DNA of 64,000 bases from contig NZ_CP115608.1 of assembly GCF_027797465.1 (NCBI RefSeq), forward strand, positions 1,426,001 through 1,490,000. The letters are read 5' to 3'. The notes beneath the pieces are model-generated. The model saw only the letters and a list, made by a program, of their open reading frames with translations. It was not told the DNA's origin and did not search any database. Position numbers and translations under genes: made by a program. Positions 34,301-44,089 of this stretch are shown here, piece after piece (within the stretch, counting starts at the first letter, position 1; the number at the start of each line of letters is the position of its first letter). The DNA comes from Campylobacter sp. CN_NE2 (GTDB lineage Bacteria > Campylobacterota > Campylobacteria > Campylobacterales > Campylobacteraceae).

Positions 34301-35415
34301 ATGCAAAAACGCTTCATAAAGGCGGATTTAGCATATATGAAGATATGAGTGCAAATTCGCAAGTAGATAGGCTTGTCGCATCGATAAGAAATAACGAATT
34401 TTTTATGCTTTATCAACCGATGATAGATGCCAAAAATAACGAAATTTTCGGTTATGAGCTTTTACTTCGTTGGAATCATCCAAATATGGGCATTTTATTG
34501 CCGGGAGATTTTTTGTTAGATTTAAACGAAAGCGATTTGGAGAGAGTTTTAAGTATCTTTTCGCTTAGCAAACTAGCAGAATTTCAAAGCGAATTTGATT
34601 GCATTTGTAGCATAAATATAAGTTCTACTCAGCTTCAAAATAGCGAATTTTACGAGCATTTTGCAAAAACAATGGCTCAAAATCCAAATGTAAATCCTAG
34701 CAAATTTATTTTTGAAATTACTGATTTTGACGAAGAAAGTGTAGATAAATTTAAAAATATTTTTGAAAAATATGCCGAATTTAGTGTGAAATTTGCCATA
34801 AATAGCGTGAATTCTCAAAATATTGTGTTGGCAAAAAATTTGCCGTTTTATATGATAAAAGTTCAAAGAGACATTTGTCTAAATGCCAAAAAAAGTTATG
34901 ATAATATCAAAATGCTAAAAGCCATTTTGCTTTATGCCGAAAAATTGGATTTAAAAGTCGGCGCACAAGGCATTGAAGATGATTTTTCGCTAAGATTGCT
35001 TAAAAATTTAGGTTTTGATTATTTACAAGGAAATGTGATTTCAAAAGCACTTAAAAAAGATGAAATTACAGGGTTTGCCAATAAATTCAAAAAAACAAAT
35101 CAGCCTAAGCCTATTTCAAAAACCGAATTTAGCGATTTTTTGATTTTCTTAGATTACAAAAAAACGGCAGAAGAATTTATAAATTTGGTTCAAACAAAAA
35201 AAATCAATAAAGAAAATTTTAACTCATCAAAAGCAAAATTTAGCGAAATTTTAGAGCAAATTCAAACTGCTAAGAGTGATAATTTTAATTTAAATACAGA
35301 AATACATAAGCAAATTTTGGATATTCTTACGCTTGATTATGAAAATTTGCAAAATTTTGTGCGTGAATTTACGCCAAAACTTACGGCACTCATAAAAAAC
35401 ACGGAGGATTTATGA
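31354..35415 (+). CDS. Membrane-bound PAS/GGDEF/EAL signalling protein, EAL domain degenerate
   Basis: 1353 residues from the ATG at 31354 (GGAATTTGCC upstream; in-frame TTG codons at 31324 and 31342 are alternatives). Two membrane helices (about 14-33 and 250-275) enclose a periplasmic sensor region. About four PAS-like regions follow (about 336-440, 451-560, 589-710, 712-830). The GGDEF domain (from 833) keeps GGDEF at 912-916 and FIDYDGFKAIND, so diguanylate cyclase activity is plausible. The EAL domain (about 1008-1250) has ELL at 1035-1037 and retains NISSTQL. It lacks the DDFG pair (FAINSVNSQN instead), and AEGVE has become AQGIE, so phosphodiesterase activity is unlikely. A C-terminal helical tail of about 100 residues follows. 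The stop overlaps hisZ by 4 nt. Confidence 0.85.
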   Translation: MFNARRQKISFIKRFYLLGLFVVFVVFAVLASGIYSKKSRIEQDLKSQSEIAVNLMKHHNDDLLSELDDIQNSIALTSKPLEVMNSKMDKKGEFNAIFYLKNDLILASDYNKIAFPSEFDIDKFKDSVKKSGFYISDFIFYAGIYRYFIIKQAQNGAYLVGFVDTKSLVSNLAFPNSQIRILNSNGHFISGVNGDIYDIYGDSFSFKKTDRLVLIKEKLGGFDFLYIKNIANTQNFVLVKRTLFSELNGEVIMFLVILALFGLVGLFLLANIFFLNSKVIAPINEVKKILMSSNKNAEVSTKIIQKGIFKDFSDDILKFSDKFSAKDSELGDLSKNFYDIFKQSSLCVLIVDGISGMIVDHSDVAKEIYGEGIGEKNVFEISANSLLERQINEFKANYANENYMIGMQNTINGQKSMYVQRSYIYSNGAVFVIYIMFDMSKYINLQEQTNKQYEFMQNSPQIMMVYDFNASKVLNLTSNAKAIWGYDYFKFINGEIDFFSIIHLKDVLRVRNEIKNNISLFDTTRRDSFEQTYRIRHLDNEYYTYSVFAKILHTKGKELIIFYFNNIDTLTKSEEKSRYDSEFYKNIIDTRTFVTWEMDLKSKTIEFDGNFLKILNYEDKYHQYSISFGDFKNMILDDDVQIFNNALNDYINGQCEKFIAEYRIKGRSNQIIWLSVQGRATNQKDGLITKISGIFENITERKEAEIQLKLNASVFSNSHEGIMLCGKDGLVMRTNKAFSDITGYNEEEVLGRYPSFLFAKNKEEYVQALRNSLTKDDVYRDEIEGLSKKGEIIPAIVTINAIRDDKGEITNYMIMFMEIYGIKEREEKLQLIAHYDALTNLPNRIYFMQIAPEFMQKAKDSGKFMAVLFIDYDGFKAINDTYGHDVGDIYLREISAVMKKALRENDFLARLGGDEFCAIIPNIDDKSSLTPILNRLLEASNTKFNIINEKIGASASIGVVFYNGDEEVEFKDLLSRADKAMYNAKTLHKGGFSIYEDMSANSQVDRLVASIRNNEFFMLYQPMIDAKNNEIFGYELLLRWNHPNMGILLPGDFLLDLNESDLERVLSIFSLSKLAEFQSEFDCICSINISSTQLQNSEFYEHFAKTMAQNPNVNPSKFIFEITDFDEESVDKFKNIFEKYAEFSVKFAINSVNSQNIVLAKNLPFYMIKVQRDICLNAKKSYDNIKMLKAILLYAEKLDLKVGAQGIEDDFSLRLLKNLGFDYLQGNVISKALKKDEITGFANKFKKTNQPKPISKTEFSDFLIFLDYKKTAEEFINLVQTKKINKENFNSSKAKFSEILEQIQTAKSDNFNLNTEIHKQILDILTLDYENLQNFVREFTPKLTALIKNTEDL

Positions 35416-36266
35416 TAGATAGTCTTAGTGCTGATTTTGAGCACGAAATTCCAAACGGATCAAGACTTTATTTTGGAAAAAATGCCGCTTTAAAACGAAA
35501 GATTGAAAATATTGCAAGTGAGATTTTGCTTAAAAATGATTTTAACGAAATTCTTACGCCATGTTTTTCGTATCATCAAAATTTAGGCGTTAAAAGCGGA
35601 CTTTTGAAATTTTCTGACCCGCAAAATAACGAAATTGCTTTAAGAGCCGATAGCACCGTAGATGTCGTGCGTATCGTGCGAAGACGGCTAAAAAATGAAA
35701 ATTTAAAACGCTGGTTTTATATGCAGCCGATTTTTAAATATCCAAGCAAGGAATTTTATCAAATCGGCGCTGAGATGATAGATGAGCGAAATTTGGCTCT
35801 TGCGATAAAAATAGCATTAGAAATTTTTAGCGAATTTGGTTTAAAGCCTGTTTTGCAGCTTAGTAATATCGAAATTCCAAAGCTGATTTGTCAAATTTTA
35901 GGCATTTCGATCGATGTTTTTGAAAAAGGTGCGATTGAAGTTTTGCTTCAAAAAGATATAAAATGGCTAAATGACATTACCAAAGCTACCACTTTGCAGG
36001 ATTTAAAAGCTCTTAAAAACAGCGTTCCTAGCGAATTAAAAGATGCTATAAATGATATTGAAAATTTGGGAATTTCGTATGAAAATGTTCGAATTTCGCT
36101 TTTGTATTATTCAAAAATGAGATATTATGATGAGCTATTTTTTAGATTTTTAGACGCAAATTCGATACTTTGTAGCGGCGGAAACTACAAGATTGACGGC
36201 ACAAATTCGAGCGGTTTTGCCGTTATGGTTGATGCAATGATAGAAAAAATTATATATAAGGATTAA
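35412..36266 (+). CDS. hisZ: ATP phosphoribosyltransferase regulatory subunit (HisZ-type)
   Basis: A 284-residue protein related to the catalytic core of class II histidyl-tRNA synthetases. PNGSRLYFGKNAALKRKIE, EILTPCFSYHQN, ALRADSTVDVVRIV and FYMQPIFKYP correspond to synthetase motifs 1-2, but the C-terminal anticodon domain is absent. That is the HisZ pattern, the regulatory partner of short-form HisG in histidine synthesis. Its position immediately upstream of purA matches the hisZ-purA order known in other proteobacteria. It overlaps the upstream GGDEF/EAL gene by 4 nt. No hisG is in the window. Confidence 0.85.
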   Translation: MIDSLSADFEHEIPNGSRLYFGKNAALKRKIENIASEILLKNDFNEILTPCFSYHQNLGVKSGLLKFSDPQNNEIALRADSTVDVVRIVRRRLKNENLKRWFYMQPIFKYPSKEFYQIGAEMIDERNLALAIKIALEIFSEFGLKPVLQLSNIEIPKLICQILGISIDVFEKGAIEVLLQKDIKWLNDITKATTLQDLKALKNSVPSELKDAINDIENLGISYENVRISLLYYSKMRYYDELFFRFLDANSILCSGGNYKIDGTNSSGFAVMVDAMIEKIIYKD

Positions 36267-37520
<1,254 letters not shown>

Positions 37521-37538
37521 TAACAGAAAGGCGGAAAT

Positions 37539-38090
37539 ATGCGTATAAGATTATCACATGTCCCGTATATCGCACATAAGATTGCGATTGATTTAGTGAA
37601 TTCAGGGTTTGTTACGCTTACTAGCGGTTTAGAGCCTGTCTCAAAAACAGCAGATGAAATTTTGCGAAGTGATTTGATGAAGGAAAGAGCCATAGAAGAA
37701 AGGGCAAATGAAATCATCGACGCGCGAATCGATGAAATGGATAGTATGCAAGTTGATAAGAAAAATATGTTTTGGCTTATAAAGAAAAAACTTGCCGAAG
37801 AAGCAAATTTCAGTCTTAATTACGAAGATAGATACTCAAATTTATCGCATGAAATTTTAGAAACTATTTGGAAAAAAAGCTTGATTGATTACTCTGTTTC
37901 GGAAAACAAAGTAAAAAATGTGATTTATATTTCGATTGAAGACTATCTTAAAAATTTCGAAAAAATCGAAGATATAGTTATCGAAAAAATCGAAGGTTAT
38001 AAACGAAAATTAATCCCCGGAACCGAAGAATACGATATGGTTTTTGAAAAACTCTATGAAGAAGAATTACGCAAAAAAGGTATGTTTTAA
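37539..38090 (+). CDS. DUF507 family protein
   Basis: A 183-residue protein of DUF507, a family common in Campylobacterota with no known function. It begins MRIRLSHVPYIAHKIAIDL and is mostly helical and charged, with two similar halves suggested by ADEILRSDLMKERAIEERA and the later KYIEDYLKNFEKIE-type pattern. No membrane segment is present. A tight operon position between purA (18-nt gap) and carA (1-nt overlap) suggests it is made together with nucleotide synthesis enzymes; a functional link is inference only. Confidence 0.82.
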   Translation: MRIRLSHVPYIAHKIAIDLVNSGFVTLTSGLEPVSKTADEILRSDLMKERAIEERANEIIDARIDEMDSMQVDKKNMFWLIKKKLAEEANFSLNYEDRYSNLSHEILETIWKKSLIDYSVSENKVKNVIYISIEDYLKNFEKIEDIVIEKIEGYKRKLIPGTEEYDMVFEKLYEEELRKKGMF

Positions 38091-39208
38091 TGAAAGCTTA
38101 TATTTATATTGAAAACGGCGTGTATTTGGAAGCAAAGGCTTTTGGTAAGGGCGGAAGTGCATTTGGCGAACTTGTGTTTAACACTTCAATTACCGGCTAT
38201 CAAGAAATAATCTCTGATCCAAGTTATGCCGGGCAGTTTATAGTTTTTACTATGCCCGAAATCGGCATTGTCGGCACAAATAGTTTTGATAACGAAAGCT
38301 CAAAAATTCACGCAAGTGGAATTTTTATCAGAAATTTTAATAACAACCCGTCAAATTTTAGAAACGAAGCAAATTTAGAAGAGTATTTTATCAAAAACGG
38401 CAAATTTGGAGTTTATGACATTGATACTAGATATTTAACCAAAATGCTTCGCGATCAAGGCAATTTGCGTGTTTTTGTTTCAACCGAAATCAGCGATAAA
38501 GAGATGCTAAAAAATGCTTTGGCAAATTCAGCTAGAATCGAAGAGGTAAATTATGTCAGCATTGTTAGCACCAAAAAGGGCTACGCTCACGAAAACGGCT
38601 CTTGGGATTATGCTAAAAATGAGTATAAAAAAATCGAATCTTGTGGCAAAAAAGTCGCCGTTATGGACTATGGCGTAAAGCGAAATATCTTAAATGAGCT
38701 TGGAACGCTTGGCATACAAACTCAAATTTTCCCGCACGATACCAAAGCAGATACGCTAATTGATAAATTTAAAAAAGGCGAAATTCACGGAATTTTTCTT
38801 TCTAATGGCCCCGGGGAGCCAAAAATGCTAAAAGCCGAAATCGCCGAAATCAAAAAAATGATAGAAGCAAAAATTCCTATTTTTGGAATTTGCCTAGGAC
38901 ATCAGCTTTTAAGCAATGCAATGGGCTATGAAACTTACAAGCTAAAATTCGGACAACACGGCGCAAACCACCCCGTGCAAAATCAATTTAGCAAATCAAT
39001 CGAAATCACGGCACAAAACCATAACTACAATGTCCCTGAAAGTATCGCAGAAGTCGCCGAGATAACGCATAGAAATCTATTTGACGGCACGATTGAAGGT
39101 GTGAGATATAAAAACTATCCTGTTTTTTCAGTCCAACACCACCCCGAAGCCAGTTCAGGACCAAACGAAAGCAAATATATTTTTAAAGAATTTTTAGAAA
39201 TTTTATAA
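38090..39208 (+). CDS. carA: Carbamoyl-phosphate synthase small subunit
   Basis: A 372-residue glutamine amidotransferase subunit that supplies ammonia to CarB for carbamoyl phosphate (pyrimidine and arginine synthesis). The N-terminal CarA domain has GELVFNTSITGYQEIISDPSY (in part GYQEIISDPSYAGQ). The class I amidotransferase triad is in GICLGHQLL (Cys) and QHHPEASSGP (His, Glu). It overlaps the DUF507 stop and the next gene's start by 1 nt each. carB is not in the window. Confidence 0.97.
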   Translation: MKAYIYIENGVYLEAKAFGKGGSAFGELVFNTSITGYQEIISDPSYAGQFIVFTMPEIGIVGTNSFDNESSKIHASGIFIRNFNNNPSNFRNEANLEEYFIKNGKFGVYDIDTRYLTKMLRDQGNLRVFVSTEISDKEMLKNALANSARIEEVNYVSIVSTKKGYAHENGSWDYAKNEYKKIESCGKKVAVMDYGVKRNILNELGTLGIQTQIFPHDTKADTLIDKFKKGEIHGIFLSNGPGEPKMLKAEIAEIKKMIEAKIPIFGICLGHQLLSNAMGYETYKLKFGQHGANHPVQNQFSKSIEITAQNHNYNVPESIAEVAEITHRNLFDGTIEGVRYKNYPVFSVQHHPEASSGPNESKYIFKEFLEIL

Positions 39209-39870
39209 TGTCAAATTTAATTAGCATTATTCCTATGGCAGTGTTGATGAGCTTTGGACACTGCCTTGGAATGTGCGGCGGTTTTGTCATCGCATACAAC
39301 ACAAAACTAACAAAAAAAACCAAATTCCAAGCCTTTATTTACGCTTTAAGTTACCATTTAAGCAGAGTTTTGGCTTATGTTAGTTTAGGAATTTTAGGCG
39401 GATTTTTTGGCTCGATTTTTAAATTTAGCCAAAAAAGTATGGGCTATTTGCACTTTTTTATCGGAATTTTGTTTATTGTTTTTGGAGTCGCACTTTTAAT
39501 GCGTGGCAAACTTTTAAAATTTATAGAAAACGATAAAATTTGGTCTAAATTTTTAGCCAAACCTGCCAAATTTGCTATGCAAAGCAGTAGTTATTTTAGC
39601 TTTTGTCTGCTTGGTTTTTTAAACGGACTTTTGCCGTGCGGGGTGGTTTATACAGCCCTTGCTATGGCGATTATGTCGGCAGATATAGCACAAGGCGCAC
39701 TCATAATGGCAGTTTTTGGAATTTGCACACTTCCTACGCTGTTAAGTTTTTCTTTTGTGATAAATTTATTAGGTTTAAAGTTCAAAAACGCTATGCTAAC
39801 GCTGTCGGCAATTTTTATAATTGCTTATGGAATATATAAGGCATTTACGGGGTTTATGGCGACAATATGA
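39208..39870 (+). CDS. UreH/TauE-like integral membrane protein (cbb3 locus)
   Basis: A 220-residue membrane protein with about six helices. It has GHCLGMCGGFVIAYNTKL and GFLNGLLPCGVVYTALAMA, the two conserved half-repeats of the DsbD_2/UreH-like transmembrane family. The paired cysteines (CLGMCGG and LPCG) suggest metal or thiol handling. Position between carA and the regulators of cbb3 oxidase suggests a role in copper delivery or oxidase maturation, as proposed for related proteins; not provable here. The start overlaps carA by 1 nt, and the stop overlaps the histidine kinase start by 4 nt. Confidence 0.78.
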   Translation: MSNLISIIPMAVLMSFGHCLGMCGGFVIAYNTKLTKKTKFQAFIYALSYHLSRVLAYVSLGILGGFFGSIFKFSQKSMGYLHFFIGILFIVFGVALLMRGKLLKFIENDKIWSKFLAKPAKFAMQSSSYFSFCLLGFLNGLLPCGVVYTALAMAIMSADIAQGALIMAVFGICTLPTLLSFSFVINLLGLKFKNAMLTLSAIFIIAYGIYKAFTGFMATI

Positions 39871-41096
39871 AAAAAACTCAGGCAAAATTAAAGCAATACC
39901 AAGATGCGATTGACGCAAGTAATATTGTTTCAAAAACCGACATTAACGGTATTATAACCTTTGTAAATGATGAATTTTGCAAAATTAGCGGTTATTCTAG
40001 ACAAGAACTTATCGGTTCTCCGCATAACATTGTCCGCCATCCCGATGTCAAAAAATCAGTTTTTAAAAAGCTTTGGGAGACCATTTTAGCCAAAAAAGTT
40101 TATAAAGGTATAGTTAAAAATTTATCAAAAGACGGCAGAGCATTTTATCTAAATGCAACGATTATTCCGATTTTAGATGATAACGGCGAGATAGAAGAAT
40201 TTGTTGCTATTCGCCACGATGTAACAAATGTTATTTTGCTTAACGAACACCTTACACAGCTTAGAGTAGAGTTAAACGAGTTAAATCAATCACTAGAAAA
40301 TAAAGTAAAAGAACAAACCAAAGAACTTACCATATTAAATGCAAATTTGGAAAAAAGAGTAGAAGAAGAGATTGCTAAAAATGAGCAAAGTAGTCGTATT
40401 ATGTTTAGGCAGTCTCGCCTTGCTTCTATGGGCGAAATGATGGCAAATATCGCTCATCAGTGGCGTCAGCCGTTAAGCGAACTTAGTATTGATCTTTTTA
40501 AAATGAAGCAAAATTTGGAAGATAAAGATGGGTTTTTAGATACTTACGAACATGCAAAACAGGTCATCAAAAACATGTCCAATACGATTGATGATTTTAG
40601 AAATTTCTTCAACGCAAACAAGCCGGTTGAAAATTTTTTGGTTAGTAGTTGTGTTGATGATGCTATGATTATGTTAAAAGGAACGCTTGATAGAAATGAT
40701 ATAAAAATCGATGTGAAAAGTCAAAAAAATGTTTTTGTATATGGTCATCAAAGCGAACTTACACAAGTTTTTATGAATATTTTAATAAATGCAAAAGACG
40801 CATTTAAAAATAGTGAAATAAAAAGTAAAAAAATTCAAATTTCAATCAAATCAAACGATAAATTTGCGATTATCGATATAAAAGACAACGCAGGAGCCAT
40901 AAAAGACGAGATTATGGAAAGAATTTTTGAGCCTTATTTTACGACTAAGCATAAATCTTCCGGTACCGGACTTGGGCTGTATATGTCAAAAATGATAGTT
41001 GAGCACATGAAAGGCGAGATAATCGCAGAAAATTTGAAAAATTGGGTAAATTTTAAAATAATACTGCCGTTGGCAAAAGAAGAGGAGAGCGTATGA
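39867..41096 (+). CDS. Cytoplasmic PAS-domain sensor histidine kinase
   Basis: A 409-residue kinase without membrane helices. The PAS domain (about 15-122) has the Aer/redox-type signature SGYSRQELIGSPHNIVRHPD. A coiled coil follows (about 125-180). The HisKA-like helix RLASMGEMMANIAHQWRQPL carries the phospho-accepting H197. The ATPase domain has NILINAKDAF (N box), IKDNAGAI and GTGLGLYMSKMIVEHM (G boxes). It should phosphorylate the response regulator encoded with a 4-nt overlap. A redox or oxygen-responsive role in controlling the adjacent cbb3 operon is inferred from the PAS type and gene order. Confidence 0.9.
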   Translation: MKKTQAKLKQYQDAIDASNIVSKTDINGIITFVNDEFCKISGYSRQELIGSPHNIVRHPDVKKSVFKKLWETILAKKVYKGIVKNLSKDGRAFYLNATIIPILDDNGEIEEFVAIRHDVTNVILLNEHLTQLRVELNELNQSLENKVKEQTKELTILNANLEKRVEEEIAKNEQSSRIMFRQSRLASMGEMMANIAHQWRQPLSELSIDLFKMKQNLEDKDGFLDTYEHAKQVIKNMSNTIDDFRNFFNANKPVENFLVSSCVDDAMIMLKGTLDRNDIKIDVKSQKNVFVYGHQSELTQVFMNILINAKDAFKNSEIKSKKIQISIKSNDKFAIIDIKDNAGAIKDEIMERIFEPYFTTKHKSSGTGLGLYMSKMIVEHMKGEIIAENLKNWVNFKIILPLAKEEESV

Positions 41097-41773
41097 GTGT
41101 AGCGTTGAAGGAATTAAGTGTCCTTTTAGTTGAAGATGAAGCGAAAATTCGTGATTTGTTAGCCGGCGTTATGGAAAAAGTTTTCAAAAAGGTCATAACG
41201 GCGCAAAACGGCGAAGAGGGTCTGAAAAAATTTAAAAAATTTAATCCAAATATCGTCATAACCGATATTTTAATGCCGATTCGCGATGGTTTGGAGATGT
41301 CAAAAGATATTAGAGCTATTTCGCCTGAGACGCCGATTGTCGTGCTAAGTGCGTTTAATGACAAAGACAAACTTATGCAAGCCATTGAAATCGGCATAAA
41401 TAAATATCTTTTAAAACCGATTGACATGGACGAGCTAATCTATGCGATTGAGACTTTGGCGAAAGCTAAAATAGATTCTTCAAATTTGATAGAAATCGGC
41501 AAAAATTACACATTTAGTTCTACAAAAAAAGTTCTTATTAAAAACGGAGTTGAAATCCCACTAACTAAAAAAGAGCTAGCATTTATTTCGCTTTTGATAA
41601 ATCGTCTTGGAACGCTTGTTTTGCACTCTGACATCAAAAAAAATGTCTGGATAGGCGAGAGTGTAAGCGATGCGGCGATTCGAACTTTTATTAAACGAGT
41701 TAGAGATAAAGTAGGGGCTGATTTTATCAAAAACATACCAGGTCTTGGATATAAGATCGATACAAAACTATGA
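41093..41773 (+). CDS. OmpR-type response regulator
   Basis: A 226-residue regulator. The receiver domain (1-120) has VEDEAK (D15 acidic pocket), phospho-acceptor D58 in ITDILMPIRDG, S86 and K108. The C-terminal winged helix (about 135-226) ends with RVRDKVGADFIKNIPGLGYKI, the standard OmpR/PhoB DNA-binding tail. It overlaps the kinase gene by 4 nt. The next gene is ccoN, 132 nt downstream, after a long hairpin, so this regulator may act on that promoter. As I recall C. jejuni has the same order. Confidence 0.93.
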   Translation: MSVALKELSVLLVEDEAKIRDLLAGVMEKVFKKVITAQNGEEGLKKFKKFNPNIVITDILMPIRDGLEMSKDIRAISPETPIVVLSAFNDKDKLMQAIEIGINKYLLKPIDMDELIYAIETLAKAKIDSSNLIEIGKNYTFSSTKKVLIKNGVEIPLTKKELAFISLLINRLGTLVLHSDIKKNVWIGESVSDAAIRTFIKRVRDKVGADFIKNIPGLGYKIDTKL

Positions 41774-41781
41774 ATTTATCG

Positions 41782-41831
41782 AAGCTTAAAGATTAAATTT
41801 TAAATAAATATAAATTTAATACTTTAAGCTT
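41782..41831. terminator. 19-bp hairpin between response regulator and ccoN
   Basis: AAGCTTAAAGATTAAATTT (41782-41800) pairs with 41812-41831 except for one bulged base, across an 11-nt loop. It may terminate the hisZ-regulator transcript. No T run follows, so an operator role for ccoN is an alternative. Confidence 0.6.
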
Positions 41832-41850
41832 ACTTGTAGCAATTAAAGAT

Positions 41851-41856
41851 TATAAT
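41851..41856 (+). promoter_or_regulatory. -10 box for the ccoNOQP operon
   Basis: TATAAT, 49 nt before the ccoN ATG, which has a perfect AGGAGG ribosome binding site (41894-41899), unusually strong for this window. Confidence 0.55.
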
Positions 41857-41905
41857 TACATTAAAGTGTTATCTTAATAATACTAAATTTCTAGGAGGAT
41901 TTTTA

Positions 41906-43372
41906 ATGCAACCAGGAAAAGCATTAAGTTACGACTATTCGGTCGCTAAGTTGTTCTTGTTTTCTACTCTTGCATTTGGTATTATCGGTATGCTTATTGG
42001 AACGCTAATTGCATTTCAACTCGCATGTCCTGATCTAAACTACCTTTTGGGTGAGTATGGAACTTTTAGTCGCCTTAGACCGCTACATACAAACGGCGTT
42101 GTTTATGGCTTTATGCTTTCAGGAATTTGGGCTACATGGTATTATGTAGGTCAAAGAGTTTTGAAAGTTTCAATGGCTGAGTCTGGTTTTTTGATGTTTA
42201 TCGGAAAGCTTCACTTTGTTCTTTATATTTTAATTATTCTTTTAGCTGTTGTTACTCTTTTTGCAGGTATTACAACTTCAAAAGAATATTCAGAACTTGA
42301 ATGGCCAATAGACATACTAGTTGTAGTTGTTTGGGTTTTATGGGGTATTTCGATTTTCGGTTTAATCGGAATAAGAAGAGAAAAAACTCTATATATCTCT
42401 ATTTGGTATTATATCGCTACTTTCCTTGGCGTTGCAATGCTTTATTTGTTCAACAACATGGAAATTCCTACAAGATTATTAACAGGTATGGGAAGCTGGA
42501 TTCACTCTGTTTCTATGTATGCAGGAAGCAATGATGCTATGGTTCAATGGTGGTTTGGACACAACGCTGTTGCGTTCGTATTTACTGTTGCGATTATTGC
42601 TCAAATTTATTATTTCCTACCAAAAGAGAGCGGACAATCTGTTTATTCATATAAATTATCATTGTTCTCATTTTGGGGCTTAATGTTTATTTATCTATGG
42701 GCTGGCGGACACCACTTGATTTACTCAACTGTTCCTGATTGGGTTCAAACTATGGGTTCTGTTTTCTCTGTTGTCTTGATTTTGCCATCATGGGGTTCTG
42801 GTATTAATATCCTTTTAACAATGAAAGGTGAATGGAATCAACTTAGAGAAAATCCACTAATCAAATTTATGGTTTTAGCTTCAACTTTCTATCTATTCTC
42901 AACACTAGAAGGTCCAATCCTTTCAATCAAATCAGTAAATGCGTTAGCACATTTTACAGATTGGATCCCAGGACATGTTCATGACGGAACGCTTGGTTGG
43001 GTTGGATTTATGACAATTGCAGCTATGTATCACATGGTTCCTAGAATTTTCAAAAGAGAGCTTTATTCAAAATCTTTAATGGAAGCTCAATTTTGGATTC
43101 AAACAACAGGTATCGTTCTATTTTTCAGCTCAATGTGGATTGCAGGTATCACACAAGGTATGATGTGGAGAGCGACAGATGAATTTGGTAGCCTTGCATA
43201 TCAATTTATCGATACAGTAACTGTTTTGGTTCCTTATTACTGGATTAGAGCAGTCGGCGGTGCGTTATATTTCATAGGTTTAGTTATGTTTGTATATAAT
43301 GTTCTTAAATCAGTTAGTTCAGGTAGAAGTATCGCAGAAGAACCTCGCAGTGCTTCACCGATGGCAGCATAA
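41906..43372 (+). CDS. ccoN: cbb3-type cytochrome c oxidase subunit I
   Basis: A 488-residue catalytic haem-copper subunit with about 12 membrane helices. Haem and copper ligands are visible in RPLHTNGVVYG (H61), WWFGHNAVAF, AGGHHLIYS and PGHVHDGTLGW. It reduces oxygen to water with high affinity at the inner membrane, the terminal oxidase that suits microaerophiles. A strong AGGAGG ribosome binding site lies upstream. It is followed by ccoO after 14 nt. The gene is richer in frequently used codons than its neighbours, consistent with high expression. Confidence 0.98.
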   Translation: MQPGKALSYDYSVAKLFLFSTLAFGIIGMLIGTLIAFQLACPDLNYLLGEYGTFSRLRPLHTNGVVYGFMLSGIWATWYYVGQRVLKVSMAESGFLMFIGKLHFVLYILIILLAVVTLFAGITTSKEYSELEWPIDILVVVVWVLWGISIFGLIGIRREKTLYISIWYYIATFLGVAMLYLFNNMEIPTRLLTGMGSWIHSVSMYAGSNDAMVQWWFGHNAVAFVFTVAIIAQIYYFLPKESGQSVYSYKLSLFSFWGLMFIYLWAGGHHLIYSTVPDWVQTMGSVFSVVLILPSWGSGINILLTMKGEWNQLRENPLIKFMVLASTFYLFSTLEGPILSIKSVNALAHFTDWIPGHVHDGTLGWVGFMTIAAMYHMVPRIFKRELYSKSLMEAQFWIQTTGIVLFFSSMWIAGITQGMMWRATDEFGSLAYQFIDTVTVLVPYYWIRAVGGALYFIGLVMFVYNVLKSVSSGRSIAEEPRSASPMAA

Positions 43373-43386
43373 TAAAGGAGGATAAA

Positions 43387-44079
43387 ATGTTTAGTTGGTT
43401 AGAAAAAAATCCATTCTTCTTTGCAGTTGCCGTTTTTGTTGTTATTGCTTATGCAGGCGTGGTAACAGTTTTACCAAATTTTGCTGAAAGTGCTAGACCG
43501 ATTGAAGGTAAAAAACCTTATAGCGTTCTAGAACTAGCAGGTCGTCATGTTTATATTCAAGATAGCTGTAATGCTTGTCATTCACAGCTTATCAGACCGT
43601 TCAAAGCTGAAACAGACAGATACGGTGCTTATTCAAAAACAGGCGAATTTGCTTATGATAGACCTTTCCTTTGGGGTTCAAAAAGAACAGGTCCGGATCT
43701 TGCTCGTGTAGGAAATGCTAGAACTGCCGATTGGCATGAAAAACACATGAAAAATCCAACAGAAGTAGTTCCGGGTTCGATTATGCCTGCTTACAAGCAC
43801 ATGTTTGTTAAAAATGCAGACCTAGAAACTGCGTTTGCAGAAGCCCTAACGGTTAAAAAAGCGTTCAATGTTCCTTATGATCAAGCAGGTATGCCACAAG
43901 TCATACTAGACGAATCTAAATCTGCACAAGAAAATTTTGATATGCTACAAGATCAAATCAAAAAAGAGGCAGCAGTTATAGTTAGTCAAATGAAAGATCA
44001 AGATGTCAAAGATGCGTTCGCAAGAGGCGAGATTAGACAAATCGTTGCTTTGATCGCATATATGAATAGCCTAAAATAA
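43387..44079 (+). CDS. ccoO: cbb3-type cytochrome c oxidase subunit II (mono-haem)
   Basis: A 230-residue membrane-anchored cytochrome c. The N-terminal anchor spans about 9-30, and the haem-binding motif is C61-N-A-C-H65 in YIQDSCNACHSQLIRP, followed by RYGAYSKTGEFAYDRPFLWG and the axial Met in PGSIMPAYKHM. It passes electrons from CcoP to CcoN. RBS AAAGGAGG overlaps the end of ccoN. Confidence 0.98.
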   Translation: MFSWLEKNPFFFAVAVFVVIAYAGVVTVLPNFAESARPIEGKKPYSVLELAGRHVYIQDSCNACHSQLIRPFKAETDRYGAYSKTGEFAYDRPFLWGSKRTGPDLARVGNARTADWHEKHMKNPTEVVPGSIMPAYKHMFVKNADLETAFAEALTVKKAFNVPYDQAGMPQVILDESKSAQENFDMLQDQIKKEAAVIVSQMKDQDVKDAFARGEIRQIVALIAYMNSLK

Positions 44080-44089
44080 AGGATTTTCG

